Shown here in pieces: positions 12,629-23,413 of a stretch of DNA of 64,000 bases; within the stretch, counting starts at the first letter, position 1, and each line of letters begins with the position of its first letter. Under the pieces are notes generated by a model, which searched no databases, was not told the origin of the DNA, and saw nothing but the letters and a program-made list of their open reading frames with translations. The stretch comes from Trifolium pratense (Eukaryota; Streptophyta; Magnoliopsida; Fabales; Fabaceae), in the NCBI RefSeq assembly GCF_020283565.1, contig NC_060062.1, forward strand, positions 4,315,322 to 4,379,321, read 5' to 3'. The position numbers and the translations under genes are program-made.

Positions 12629-13969
12629 CATATTGATACTTGATAGTATGAGGATAGACCAGAGGTGTCTACGCAGGGGCGTCTCCGAGTTTTAGGAGGC
12701 TCTGTGCAAAATATAAAAGTGGCCCCTTAATAAAAAAAAATTAAAAAAATTATCGATTTAAAATGCATATAATATAAAAAAAAAACATTCTTGTAAACAT
12801 ATAAATTATCAATATTAAACCTTACATTAAATTAAATGGAACAAGAAATACAAAATAATTATCTTTGAATATAACGTCAAAAAGGAACATCATAATCTAA
12901 GATTAAATTTTATGCAAAGATTAAAATGGACTAGAACTATATTTACGAGTATAGATAACTAATATATTGATACTCATGATATTTATGAACATTAACAATA
13001 TATAACTATTATTTTAGGGCCTAAAAATTAATCTATTAATATACATCTGATATTTTATAGGTATAAATAATATATAAGTAATATTATAGGACCTCAAAAT
13101 TTTGAGTTGAGGCCCTCAAAATTTTGAGGCCCTATGCCGTCGCACACCTCGCACATGCATGCGAGCCTCCTCTGTGTCTACGTGCCATGGTTGTATGATG
13201 ATCTGGGATCTATAACTGATCCGACACAAAGAAGATTAGATTGTGAGAGAATATTACTCTGTCTCGTGAATTTGGCGACTAGGGTTAAACTGACTGTATG
13301 GGCTATGGATATTCACTTTTATATTCACCAGATGATGGTAGAGTAAGAGACCTTTCAGCAGCCTGACCAAAGAACAATCCAACTTACCATGGGTCATTCA
13401 TAAAATAAAGCCTAATTGTCTTCCAAAAAAAAAGAAGCCCAAGTACTATATTCACTGATAATTAAATGCATTTTTATAAATAATGTTGTTAAATAGTAGT
13501 GCTATAGCGCAGCAGAATTTGAACAAATCGCTATTGTTCTGTGATACCCTATATTTATAAATATATTGTCAAATAGCAGGCACTATAGTATTGTTTCATA
13601 GTGAAATTTGAGGAAAACGACTATTTTTCACAATCTGCTATTAACAACACTGATTATAAATAAGAATTTATATGATTGATATATTGATGATTAATCAATA
13701 TTTTAGTTGCTACTGAATAATGCTAATCAGTAAATTATACATAAAGAAACCAACAGCTAAATGGTACGAATACAACCAGTGCAGTGAATATTCTGTTCAC
13801 AAGATTTTTAACTATGATATGAACTTTTATTTACTTATCTTGGCTGTGTTTGCAGTTCAAATGGAGGAATGGTTGGTTTTATTCTCTTTTTGAGAAGGCT
13901 ACTGCCCAAGGCAAGCCTGACCCTTGTCCTCTACACACCCAATGGCTCAAAGAGTTGAAAATTGTATAA
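9408..13969 (+). CDS. Organellar NAD(P)-binding, ketopantoate reductase-like protein, complete, 5 exons
   Basis: Exons 9408-9699, 10711-10928, 11558-11686, 12366-12497 and 13856-13969 sum to 885 nt, giving 294 aa, all in frame with GT-AG borders. Residues 1 to about 35 are Ser/Thr/Arg-rich and poor in acidic residues, like a plastid or mitochondrial transit peptide. A second Met at residue 26 could be an internal start. A Rossmann dinucleotide loop follows (AVIVGGGRVGKAL, about 38-50). The rest is a mainly helical C-terminal part of the type seen in ApbA/PanE and 6-phosphogluconate-dehydrogenase-like folds (RQMLEKLIWICSVMLVGARH near residue 180). The family call is by pattern only. I cannot name the substrate, and true ketopantoate reductase activity is not established. 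Confidence 0.85.
9861..10105. repeat. Tandem duplication, period about 124 bp, in intron 1
   Basis: A unit starting attactatcatata and ending gaaattatgagaacattc occurs at 9861 and again at 9985 with few mismatches. The following 10200-10340 stretch has the taagctataag and aaataagctgaaaccagctt sequence common in legume MITEs. It is spliced out with intron 1. Confidence 0.8.
12549..12627. repeat. (AT)n microsatellite, about 79 bp
   Basis: An uninterrupted AT dinucleotide run in intron 4 of the ketopantoate reductase-like gene. Length is likely to vary between accessions and between sequencing methods. Confidence 0.95.
12674..13174. mobile_element. Non-autonomous hAT transposon with perfect 8-bp target duplication
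   Basis: A 501-bp insertion starts CAGGGGCG and ends CTCCTCTG (imperfect inverted ends). It is flanked on both sides by the identical 8-bp sequence tgtctacg (12666-12673 and 13175-13182). An 8-bp duplication and CAGGG-type ends are diagnostic of hAT elements. It sits in intron 4 and has no transposase frame. The internal sequence repeats ggccctcaaaattttgag near its right side. Confidence 0.8.
13480..13665. mobile_element. MITE-like inverted repeat in intron 4
   Basis: The left end, ttgttaaatagtagtgctat, is roughly the reverse complement of the right end, ctgctattaacaacac. Internal halves repeat gctatag and atttgaacaaa-type words. The element is about 180 bp. Class and borders are uncertain. 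Confidence 0.45.
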
Positions 13970-14549
13970 GAATTGAAGTTGAACTCTCATGTGTCACTAG
14001 GTAGGTTACCAGCTTCTCATAGCTATGTGTAGGCTTGTGAAGAGTAATTAGTTACTTACAGGCTTGTAGAATTTATCCAGATATAGATAATGATGTCCAT
14101 TTTCATCATATTGCTTCAAAACATTGTACCTGTTACTTGAAAGATAAATAAAATAAGATTTGTATTTTTCCAGAATTTTTTATTTTATAAACCTTTAAAA
14201 CATGTGTGGGGCTAATCTTGGTCGGAAGAGACTATCTTTTGTGGTCCATCATATATTTGGAAAAAGAAAGTTTTGTTTCTCATACACCAAATGCACCATA
14301 CTGCTTTAATTGACTTCACTGTAGAGAAATAGTTCTGAAATTAAGGAAATGTAAAAATGCCCTACCCCTTCAATATTACCTTCTAACGGCCAACCCCACA
14401 ATTATCTTATGTAAAGGTTCATTTAAATAGGAAATGCAAGCATGACAAGTTCATCTCAAGTTGGCTCCACACAAAACCCAGAACTTTGGAAGGAGTAGTA
14501 ATTTTCCACAGCCATCTCAAAGCCACCTACCAAGAACCAGGATCTGAAA

Positions 14550-14715
14550 CATCATAGCTGCTTCTGATAAGTTCTTTATATCTCGAGGTCACCGTGAAAC
14601 CGCAGCAACATCATAGCTTTTGATAAGTTCTTTATAGTACGACTTCACAGTGAAATGCAGCAACATCACAACTTCTGATAAGTTCTTTATAGCACGACTT
14701 CACGGTGAAACTGCA
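14550..14715. repeat. Three-copy tandem repeat, period 55-56 bp
   Basis: The core gataagttctttata recurs with gttcttta at 14571, 14627 and 14682. Each copy also holds a gacttcac-gtgaaa segment and aacatcata or aacatcaca. The copies differ by a few bases. Confidence 0.8.
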
Positions 14716-15779
14716 AACAGGATCAACGAACTAAGTCTATTTATTTCCAAATCTCATTCTACGCATTATATATTCCAAATAATTCCAATTCAGACAATCA
14801 TACATCTTCTTGAAATCTACCTTGACTTGACCAATAGGCAATTATATTTTCTTCTCTTCGTCAAATCTATGAACTAGCTTAACTTTGTAGTCAGTCACAA
14901 TATCTCTAATCCGATCTAATTAATATGACGATTTTAATACATTATTTGTAGTTGCCGTAAGTACATCTCAAATAGTAAAAGACCATACCAACATTTGATA
15001 TGTGTTGAGTCGTGAATTCGAACCTACAATTCTCTATTTCTCTACATTTTAGTGTCAGTAAAGCTGAATTAGAAAAACACTTCATCTCTTGTTATTAACA
15101 TTAAAAGTAAGTTGACAATATTTTTATACTATATTAATTATGTGATCATTAAACTCAAATGCTATACTACTTTTTATGTTTAAGGTGGCTGAAGTATATT
15201 TTGTTATCAGCACATCAACAGTATCAGCTGATTATTAGAATTAAGTAAAGTAAATTGAAATAATTTGACATAGTTGTTAATCTTATCTTAAGTTTATGTT
15301 TATCCAATCCAATCCAATCCAAAATCAAAATGGTGTAAAAGGGGTAAGAAATGTGAGATAGGATTCCGTGAGAAAGAGAAACGAGACAGAAAAAAGCAAA
15401 TGGGTGTTAGATGGGGACCGGGGACCGTACCCGTGCAAGTTCAAAGGACACAACAAATATCAACAAACAAATAAGAGAGACTTTCAAAATAATTTCTTTT
15501 GCGTCCACCAATCCAAACAATCCACCTACACTGTATATATACTACTAATACTAATTCATAAGATGTGGTAAGATATTTGCATCTTTAAATACGTGAAGTT
15601 GTGCAAAATGAAAATTTAATTGGAATTGGGATGGGAGAATCTATGATGTGTATCTCAATATTTTTCAACAAACATTAATCATTGATAAACAATGGTGGAA
15701 ATATGGTGTACACAATTGATTAGATTTTATTTATTATCTGATTGAAGTCTGGTCTATGCATTATTCACCCTTCAAGTTC

Positions 15780-16150
15780 AAGTGAGCTTTTGCGTGAGGG
15801 GGCGTGTTAGAAATAATATAAAATCATTGATATAGCTCTATCCCACACCTTAAAATATTGGGATAATCAATTATTTGACAATGATCAACATTTTGATATT
15901 TGAACTTTGAACCATAACAATTATACTTATAATTTATATAAATCATACTATTATTTATTATTTTTATATTAGTTCATCATAATTAGAGCATTTGCCTCAC
16001 CAATATTTTATTTTTTAATATAGTTTGTGGTTTATATTTTCATATAAGTTGGTTATTTCTCAATTGAATTGAATGACTCTAAGAATAAAACCTTGTAATT
16101 TCTAAGGGACAATCATTTTACCAACTCTATAAATATTAGGTTTTCTTGAA
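15780..16150 (+). mobile_element. Copia-type retrotransposon 3' fragment (polypurine tract + LTR)
   Basis: The polypurine-like gtgagggggcg is followed directly by TGTTAGAAATAATATAAAAT, the usual start of a Copia 3' LTR in dicots. The sequence continues with an AT-rich leader-like stretch ending near ctataaatattagg. No gag/pol frame remains. The LTR end was not determined. Confidence 0.45.
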
Positions 16151-16207
16151 TCACCCTAAATTTTAGGTTGATACACTACTACTACTACTACTACTACTAT
16201 TATTATT

Positions 16208-16384
16208 ATGGAAAATGCTAAACGGTGCCCCCGGGGCACTGTTTAAGGAACCAAATATAGTAATATCACAATGAAGTTTGTGCAGTCAACGTCTCGAAAG
16301 TGTAAATAATATTATTTTTAATTTTAAAATTTTCTTTTTTAGTTTCCTTAACCAGTGCCCCCGGGGCACCGATTAGCATGACCC
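16208..16384. mobile_element. MITE with 35-40 bp terminal inverted repeats
   Basis: The left terminus, atgctaaacggtgcccccgg, is mirrored at the right by ccggggcaccgattagcat, with ttaaggaa and ttccttaa also paired. The GC-rich ends stand out from the AT-rich surroundings. It is flanked by ATT/TAT trinucleotide runs, so the target duplication cannot be read. Confidence 0.7.
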
Positions 16385-16614
16385 TATTATTATTATTATT
16401 TTGATTTGATTTTGACTAGATACATTATTATTTTTTAATCACTTTTTTACTAAGCATATTTTCTACGAATATCATCAAAATAATTATTAAATTTTGAGGA
16501 TATTCGCAAAAAATATATACTATTTAGTAATTATTTTGAGGATATTCGCAGAAAATATGTTTAGTAAAAATTGAACTCTAGACCAAATAATTAAAAGATT
16601 CAAGTCATTAAATT

Positions 16615-16695
16615 TGATTTAGTGGTGAAAAATTTAAATAATATATAAGAGGTCTTAAATTCAATCTTCACTAGCTCTATTATAAAAAAATAAAT
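16615..16695 (+). mobile_element. Decayed SINE, same family as 22690-22777
   Basis: It reads gatttagtggtgaaaaattt, then ggtcttaaattcaatcttca, ctagctctattat and an A-rich tail. This matches, with many changes, the box A, box B and agctcattgt-poly(A) order of the better copy at 22690. Confidence 0.5.
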
Positions 16696-17250
16696 TAAAA
16701 GATTCAAATATACGGATATACCACACAGTTCCATTACGTTAGTTTTTGTATTTTAAAGAATGAAATATCTACGAACTGAACTAAGTTAATAACTTTCAGA
16801 TAAAAATAATAGTTAAAATTTTAATTATATATAGAAAAAACATTAATTTCTTTTAAAAGAAAAAAAAGAAATTACACAATTTCTTTTAAAAGGAAAAAAA
16901 AAAACTACATCCTTGCTGTCAATTACTAGTATTTTGGTAACATTTGTCTATCAGAATTAAATAAATCCTATATAAAGAGTATACATTGTAGTCATACCTT
17001 ATATAAAAAAATAAATTAAATTAAATTGCTTAAAAAAATAAATTAAATTAATGAACATAGATCATAAACATGATATGATACAATACAATGCATTTCCACA
17101 ATTTTATTATTTTCTTCACATAACCAAACCAGACAACAACAACAGCAGCAAACAATTTTGTTGCGGCTAATCTTTCAACTTCACTCAGTCTCTTCTCTTA
17201 CAAACAAAACAACCTTAGATTCTCCGAGTCACAAATTCTTTCTTTCTTTA

Positions 17251-17353
17251 CTCTATAAAAAACAACACTTTCATTCACACTGTTCTATACTTGTTTTTTT
17301 GTTTTTCTTTCTTTTGAGTACCCATCATGATTTTTCTTCCAGATTTCAGATAG
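17251..17353 (+). promoter_or_regulatory. TATA box and first non-coding exon of the At1g16860-like gene, with a mini-uORF
   Basis: A TATA-like ctctataaaa lies at 17251-17260, followed by a pyrimidine-rich leader. A donor tag|gtatgta ends the first exon at 17353. The leader has one ATG at 17327 that opens a 9-codon uORF (MIFLPDFR, then stop) whose stop is the last codon before the donor. The 5' UTR intron then runs to about 18678. The start site and the acceptor are inferred. Confidence 0.5.
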
Positions 17354-18348
17354 GTATGTATACCCTTTTGTATATTATCTCTTAGATCCTTCAAATTTCT
17401 TAAATTTCATTTCTTTTTCCATTAATTCTAAGTTTCAACCCTATTTCACTCTTTGCTCTTCTGTGTTTTTTCTTCTGCTTATAGATATATTTTTAGAAAT
17501 TTTTGATCTTGTTTGTGTAGAAAATGAATATAAAATTTGAACTTTGATTATTAGACTCATTGTTTTTGAGATCCCAATTTCATTCTATAGATCGTCTTCT
17601 TTACTTATTTTCCTGTTCATAAACTTGACTTTTTAGTTTCATTGTGTATGACATTGATGCTTGTGTGTGAGTTTTTTCCTGTCAAAATCATAAGGGTTTC
17701 TTGAAAGTTTTCATTTTTTTAGGTAATTTTTGTTTTTTATTGGATGCTTATTTTCATGCTTGATTGATGGGTTGAAGTTGAACTGTCATGGAAGTTTCCC
17801 TTTTTCAATAATATATTTGATTTGTCAATCTTAGGAAATTCTTTAATAATTTTAGAATAAAATGCCAACTTGTAATTATATGTGACTTCTTCAATTTTTA
17901 ATATGGAGAAAATAGATCCAGGGTCCCTTGTTTCCTTGATATTACAGGTTGGCACAAGTTTGAAAAAAATCTTGTGGATGTTGACATGGTGTGTTAGTCT
18001 TTTCTCATAGACTCATAGTGTAGGCTTTTTGTTTGTGTGTGTGAAAAGAAACTAGTCATTGAGTTTTGCCTCTTTCTTCGCCAAAAATTGTTCCACTACA
18101 TGAAATTTTCTCTGCATATAGATTTTAGTATTAGCTCTGCTTCATGAAAGAATGTGTTTGAATAAATATTTGTAGACATGCCCTTTATTATATGCATGTA
18201 ACTATTTAAGAACGGATGAATATGTATATGTTCTTTTGGTTTTTCTTTGTTCTACTGATTCTTTGTCTTCTGGTGATGGTGTTGGGGAGTTGATATGATC
18301 TTTATCTTCATTTGTATATGTTTGCGTGTTGAAGTTGACTGGGAAGTT

Positions 18349-18492
18349 CTTCTTGATTAAGTCGCAATACACGTGAGATTTGCCTGCTTTATGATGGAAA
18401 CCGGTTATTTTCATGTTTATTACGTGTTCACCTTGCGTGTGTTTATTCTAAACACGAGTTACTCTTCTTGATTAAGTCGCAATACACGTGAG
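18349..18492. repeat. 29-bp direct repeat in 5' UTR intron
   Basis: The sequence ttcttgattaagtcgcaata, continuing cacgtgag, occurs twice (near 18350 and near 18464), about 115 bp apart, and is identical. The repeated block includes cacgtg, a G-box core, so the intron holds two G-box cores in identical context. Confidence 0.7.
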
Positions 18493-18745
18493 CTTAATGT
18501 TGTTTTTGTCATTATTGGATTTTTGTTTTATTCATTAGTTCACTAGTCATATACATTTTCTGTTACTGTTTCCGCTACGCGACATGAAAACTTATTGCAA
18601 ACAATTGACTTTGGTTGATTACTAATTCTATTCCTTTTGTGGATTTTAATTTTGAAACTTTCAGTATTGCTTTGATAGAGTCCAGTACCGACTTCTGTTA
18701 GTTCAATCACGTGAGTTCTCAGAAGAGTTCTTCCATAGAAGGTAG

Positions 18746-21582
18746 ATGGGTTCTAGAATCCCATCTCATCAGCTTAGCAATGGCCTATATGTATCAGGGC
18801 GGCCAGAGCAGCCGAAAGAAAGGCTTCCAACCATGACCTCAGCGGCCATGCCATATACCGGTGGAGACATAAAAAAGTCAGGAGAATTGGGGAAAATGTT
18901 TGATATACCTGTTGATGGCTCAAAATCTAGAAAATCTGGACCAATAACAGGTGCGCCATCACGGACAACATCTTTCGGAGGAGCCGGTTCACATTCTGGA
19001 CCAATTCATCCTAATGCTGCTGCTCGAGCTATCTATACTACTGGTGGTGGTTCAACTTCACAAAAGAAATCAAATTCCGGGCCGCTGAGTAAGCATGGAG
19101 AACCGGTTAAAAGGTCTTCTGGTCCTCAGTCTGGTGGAGTAACTCCAACCGGGCGTCAAAATTCCGGACCGCTTCCTCCTATTCTTCCAACAACAGGTCT
19201 CATTACGTCCGGACCGATAACATCTGGCCCACTAAACTCTTCTGGTGCTCCTAGGAAAGTGTCTGGTCCTTTGGAAGCGACGGGTTCGATGAAGCTGCAA
19301 GGTTCAGCCGCTGCTGTTCACAATCAAGCTGTAACTGTTCTTAGTCAAGGTGATGAGTACTCCTTCACAAGGAATTTTCCAAAGGCCGTGTTTTGGTTAT
19401 TAATTCTGCTTTTTCTCATGGGTTTCATTGCTGGCGGTTTTATTTTTGGAGCCGTGCACAATGCCATTCTCCTTATTGTGGTTGTGATTCTCTTTGGCTT
19501 AGTTGGTGCGTCTTTCACTTGGAATACTTATTGGGGAAGAAGAGCTATTATGGGATTCGTTGCTAATTATCCGGACTCAGAGCTAAGAACCGCAAAGAAT
19601 GGACAATTTGTGAAAGTCTCTGGGGTAAGTTTTACTTCTCTTGACTAAATCGTTGATTATTATTGGAAAGTGTGTCTTCTCCTATAGGATTTATATTCTC
19701 TATGTCGTATACGATACATTACTGATTTCAAATGTTTTACTTCCACGTGACTTTCATCTGTATGATTTTGGTTTTTATTATAAATTATTCTTCATCTGCT
19801 TTAGAAGTACTTTGCTTGCTCTTGTAATTACTAGAGGTTTTCAAATGTCACTTTTAAATTAACATGCTGGAAAGGATTGAAAGTCTACTAGTAGAGTTGA
19901 CTGATTGTGTGAATCTTGACTTTTTGTCACATAAAAGAAATTATATAATTGTCACACTAGGGAACATGATACTTCTATTAAATAGCCTTTACCTGTATTA
20001 GGTCTTAGGTGCAATGATGCATAAGTCGATGCAGCTAAGATATGTATTGATACTTACACAAATATATATGATTCTGTATGAATATGAGTGTGAATAATAT
20101 TGATGTTTTATCTTTTATAATTTTACTGTATCGCTTAAAATATAAAATCTACTGCACAGATGAGACCTAGAATGTTGAATGTGACCGAATACGAGAGCTA
20201 ACAAGAAAGTAAACTTGGTGTTGTTAGGTGATAATATTATGATAAATGATTGATCACATGAGACAAGATAGGATTAGGTAAAAAGTATTAAATAGAAATT
20301 TGAGGTAGTTTGGAAATGTTTGGAGAAGATGCTTAAGGCACCAATGACAAGGGTAGAGGGTATACCAGATCAATGATAGTTTGATAGAGGTAAAAGGTGA
20401 TCGGGATAAAGCATATGTTACTATTGGCCAAAATTGAGAAGGTTTTAGATTTAATGGTCTAATATTCTATCATTAGACATGACTCGTGATAGGAAATTAT
20501 GATGATGTTTGATACATGTAGTCGATCCCATTTAGTGAAAATGGCTCTGGTAGTGGTTGTTGTAGTTTCTTTCAGACACGACATGATCTCAAATGAAGCA
20601 AGTGTAAAATGATACGGTCTTACCTATTTGAAATAATTTTATTTTCATTGAATGAACCACTGGAGCTGGTACTTTTATACACGCTTAAATGACACAGTAA
20701 TGTTTGGCTGTGATAATGTAGGTTGTCACTTGTGGTAATGTGCCTCTCGAGTCATCTTTCCAGAAAGTTCCCAGATGTGTATATACATCAACAAGTTTAT
20801 ATGAGTATCGAGGATGGGACTCAAAAGCTGCCAATCCTACACATCGTCGACTTTCTTGGGGCCTTAGATTGCTGGAAGTAAGTTACTTAGTTCATTTTAT
20901 ATTTTATTTTAAATACTTCTCTCTATGTCTTGGGGGTGAAATTTAAATAATTTTATGTCTTATTGTTTTGAGAATATTACATCTGCTTCACTTGATTGAC
21001 CGGAATATATGTCATGTGACAGAGGCGTGTGGTAGACTTTTACATCTCAGATTTCCAATCCGGTCTAAGGGCATTGGTTAAGACTGGTCATGGAGCAAGA
21101 GTGACCCCATATGTTGATGACTCGGTTCTCATCAATGTAAATCCAACCAAAGAAGAGTTATCTCAAGAGTTCCTCCGATGGTTGGGAGAGAGAAACTTGT
21201 CAAGTGACGACCGCATCATGCGGCTGCAAGAAGGGTAACTTTTATCTATTTTTGAATATTCTAACTAACCTTATTTTTCCATCGATGGATGATTTCATCC
21301 AGCCATATAAATTTCTCGTTATATATCTGATGTGAAGTCGTGGTTTAAGAGAGATGATATGACTTGGTGTAACTTCATTTGTAATTCAGGCATATTAAAG
21401 AAGGAAGCACGGTGAGTGTAATGGGAGTTGTTCAGCGGAATGAGAATGTGCTTATGATTGTTCCTCCACCAGAGCCAATCACAACAGGTTGCCATTGGCT
21501 CAAATGTATTTTTCCTGCAAACTTGGAAGGTATAGTCTTAAGATGTGAAGACATGTCGAAGAATGATGTGATACCAGTTTAA
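18746..21582 (+). CDS. At1g16860-like two-TM membrane protein with SGP motifs, complete, 4 exons
   Basis: Exons 18746-19624, 20722-20877, 21023-21234 and 21390-21582 sum to 1440 nt, giving 479 aa. Residues 1-205 are Ser/Gly/Pro-rich and disordered, with eight SGP tripeptides (for example KSGPIT, HSGPIH, NSGPLS), spaced 5-27 residues apart. Two transmembrane helices follow at about 213-236 and 240-260. The cytosolic or lumenal C-terminal part begins RNTYWGRR-like (seen as WNTYWGRRAIMGF) and ends GCHWLKCIFPANLEG...VIPV. The family is plant-specific; database names call it an uncharacterised membrane protein, older ones a C19 protease relative, but I see no protease motif. The upstream non-coding exon and long 5' UTR intron are annotated separately. 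Function unknown. Confidence 0.92.
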
Positions 21583-21954
21583 CATTATTATGTGGAACAA
21601 GAATGTTTGTAGCATCATCTTCTAATTGGCGGTTCTTAGATAGTATTCTTTTCCCCTCTATTATTAGTGGCGGTGGAATATATAATATTGACAAATTATT
21701 ATAGATTAAGATGGCAGAAATTGTGTGTGATTGTGTTTATTTTTTCAATCTCTTTAAATAGTTGTATAGTTATGGTTTGGTTTGATGTTCTTGTAGGATT
21801 TGTAAACTTTGGTAATGTTTGATGCAGTCAAAATTCTTAAATGTATGAAGCATATTGTGGTTATGCTAAATAGAATACAAGGTTTCTATATGGTGTTTGT
21901 AAATCTTTTTATCATGCATAGTTAGTTGTATAATTTTTTATGATTCGGTAGCCT

Positions 21955-22075
21955 AGTGACTAGACTCACACACTATAACACACTATAAGTGTGTGGAGAA
22001 GTAGAGAATCTGAGGTTCGAACTCCGACCTCATCCCTAGTAGCTACCAACTGAGCTTTTATATTTGTTCGAGTGT
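21955..22075 (+). repeat. tRNA-like (SINE-like) repeat
   Basis: A box-A-like run (gtagcctagtgactagactc) is followed 60 bp on by a box B (gaggttcgaactccgacc), then agctaccaactgagct. The same tail motif, taccaactgagct, is frequent in legume dispersed repeats. It is not a functional tRNA: spacing and stems do not fit a cloverleaf. Confidence 0.5.
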
Positions 22076-22689
22076 TATGCTAGAAAGTTGATCATATCTA
22101 AAGTTAGTTATGTCCTCCACTTCTTTACTTGCCAAATGAAAAACTAACGTTATTTGTTGTATGTCAACATCATTTGCTATATTTGGTGTCGGTGAGTTTT
22201 GAGAAGATAATATATGAATTATTTATTGTAGATGTAAACTAAAATGTGGTTATATGCCTCTACAAAATCATATACCATCAATTTCTCACTTACACTTAAG
22301 TCATAACCTTGCTTAAGAATTTGTTCTAGTATGTGTTTGGATTGGTTATTTATGCGAATAACAACAAAAAAAATCATTCCAAGTTAATTTGTCTCTGCCA
22401 CCACGCAACATTTTGTTCACTTAACAATCCATGAAAATGGAAAAGGGTGGGATTCAAAGAACAAGGTTGAGAAGTACCTACAAAAGTGAGGAATCAAAGT
22501 GTCAAACACAAATTTAATCCAAAAATAGAAAGTATCAAACACAAATCACGCCAAAATGAAGATAATACACCGTCTGCCAATGACTAGAGCTGGGTATATA
22601 GATCAAGGTTCGTAGATCGGCCCCTTTAATACACAATTTATGTGAATTTTAGATTAGTTTTTTATGGATTAAGATCAGTCGACACTAAG

Positions 22690-22777
22690 CTACTAGGTTT
22701 GGTATAGTGGTGAAGGGTTTGAGTAGTATGTTATAGGTCCTGGGTTCGATTCCCAGCTCATTGTAAAAAAAAAAAAA
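22690..22777 (+). mobile_element. tRNA-derived SINE with poly(A) tail
   Basis: Box A ggtatagtggtgaagggttt, box B gggttcgattcccag, then ctcattgt and a run of 13 A. The element is short (about 88 bp). Related pieces are at 16615, 28681 and about 51105. Confidence 0.75.
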
Positions 22778-23413
22778 TCAGTGTCAAACTTTAATTTAAC
22801 ATCAAATCTCATGTATTCGTTTTATTTAATCTAACGCCCTCAAACAATCTTTCTTTAAATAGCATATTATTTTCTATATTTGTCCATCACCCAAAGAGGA
22901 AAATGTATATTTTCATAAATTCTCAAATTCTACATGATATTATTGTCTTTCGGTTGTTTAAAAACATTTATTGTTCTTCAAAATTACTATCAAGTTTCAA
23001 CTTTCTTCGGATGCACTGCCAAATAAAATTGTGGACAAATCATCAATATATGTTCAAAGATTCAATAGTCTTTGAACATTATCATTCGCAGTATCCATTT
23101 AACATGTCAGTTTATGCGAAGTGTGTTAAGTACCCAACCATATTTTTCTCATCAATAAGATCCAAATCCAAATTCTAAATTGGACCAATTAAAGAATTTA
23201 TATTTTATTTATTATTTATTTTTCTTCATTTTATTTTCTATAAACATTTAAATTAAATTGTAATAAACAGTTAAATTAAATTAAATAAAGTGTAAAATCA
23301 AAAGTTAGGGATTAATTAAACAATAAAAAACAGAGAGAAGCAAAGCACATGAAACAGAGAGAAAATGCAAGAAAACGATTCAAAAAAGATCGAAATTTTC
23401 CGATTGAATTGAC

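Larger units (their letters stand above)
13990..17150. other. Intergenic with tandem repeats, an LTR fragment and a MITE
   Basis: No gene is supported. The 3' UTR of the upstream gene probably ends near 14150-14170. Contents: a three-copy 55-bp repeat at 14550-14715, a decayed SINE near 14960-15065, a Copia-type polypurine/LTR fragment at 15780-16150, a GC-rich-ended MITE at 16208-16384, and a decayed SINE at 16615-16695. Confidence 0.6.
21590..23400. other. Intergenic between the At1g16860-like and kelch genes
   Basis: No gene is supported. It holds the 3' UTR of the upstream gene, two SINE-like elements (21955, 22690) and AT-rich sequence. An open frame at 22903-23178 has no recognisable content and starts in low-complexity sequence. 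Confidence 0.6.

Noticed and set aside
22700..22760. tRNA gene (box A and box B present)
   Set aside because: It cannot be folded into a cloverleaf and has a poly(A) tail and family copies, so it is a SINE. The same applies to 62993-63150.
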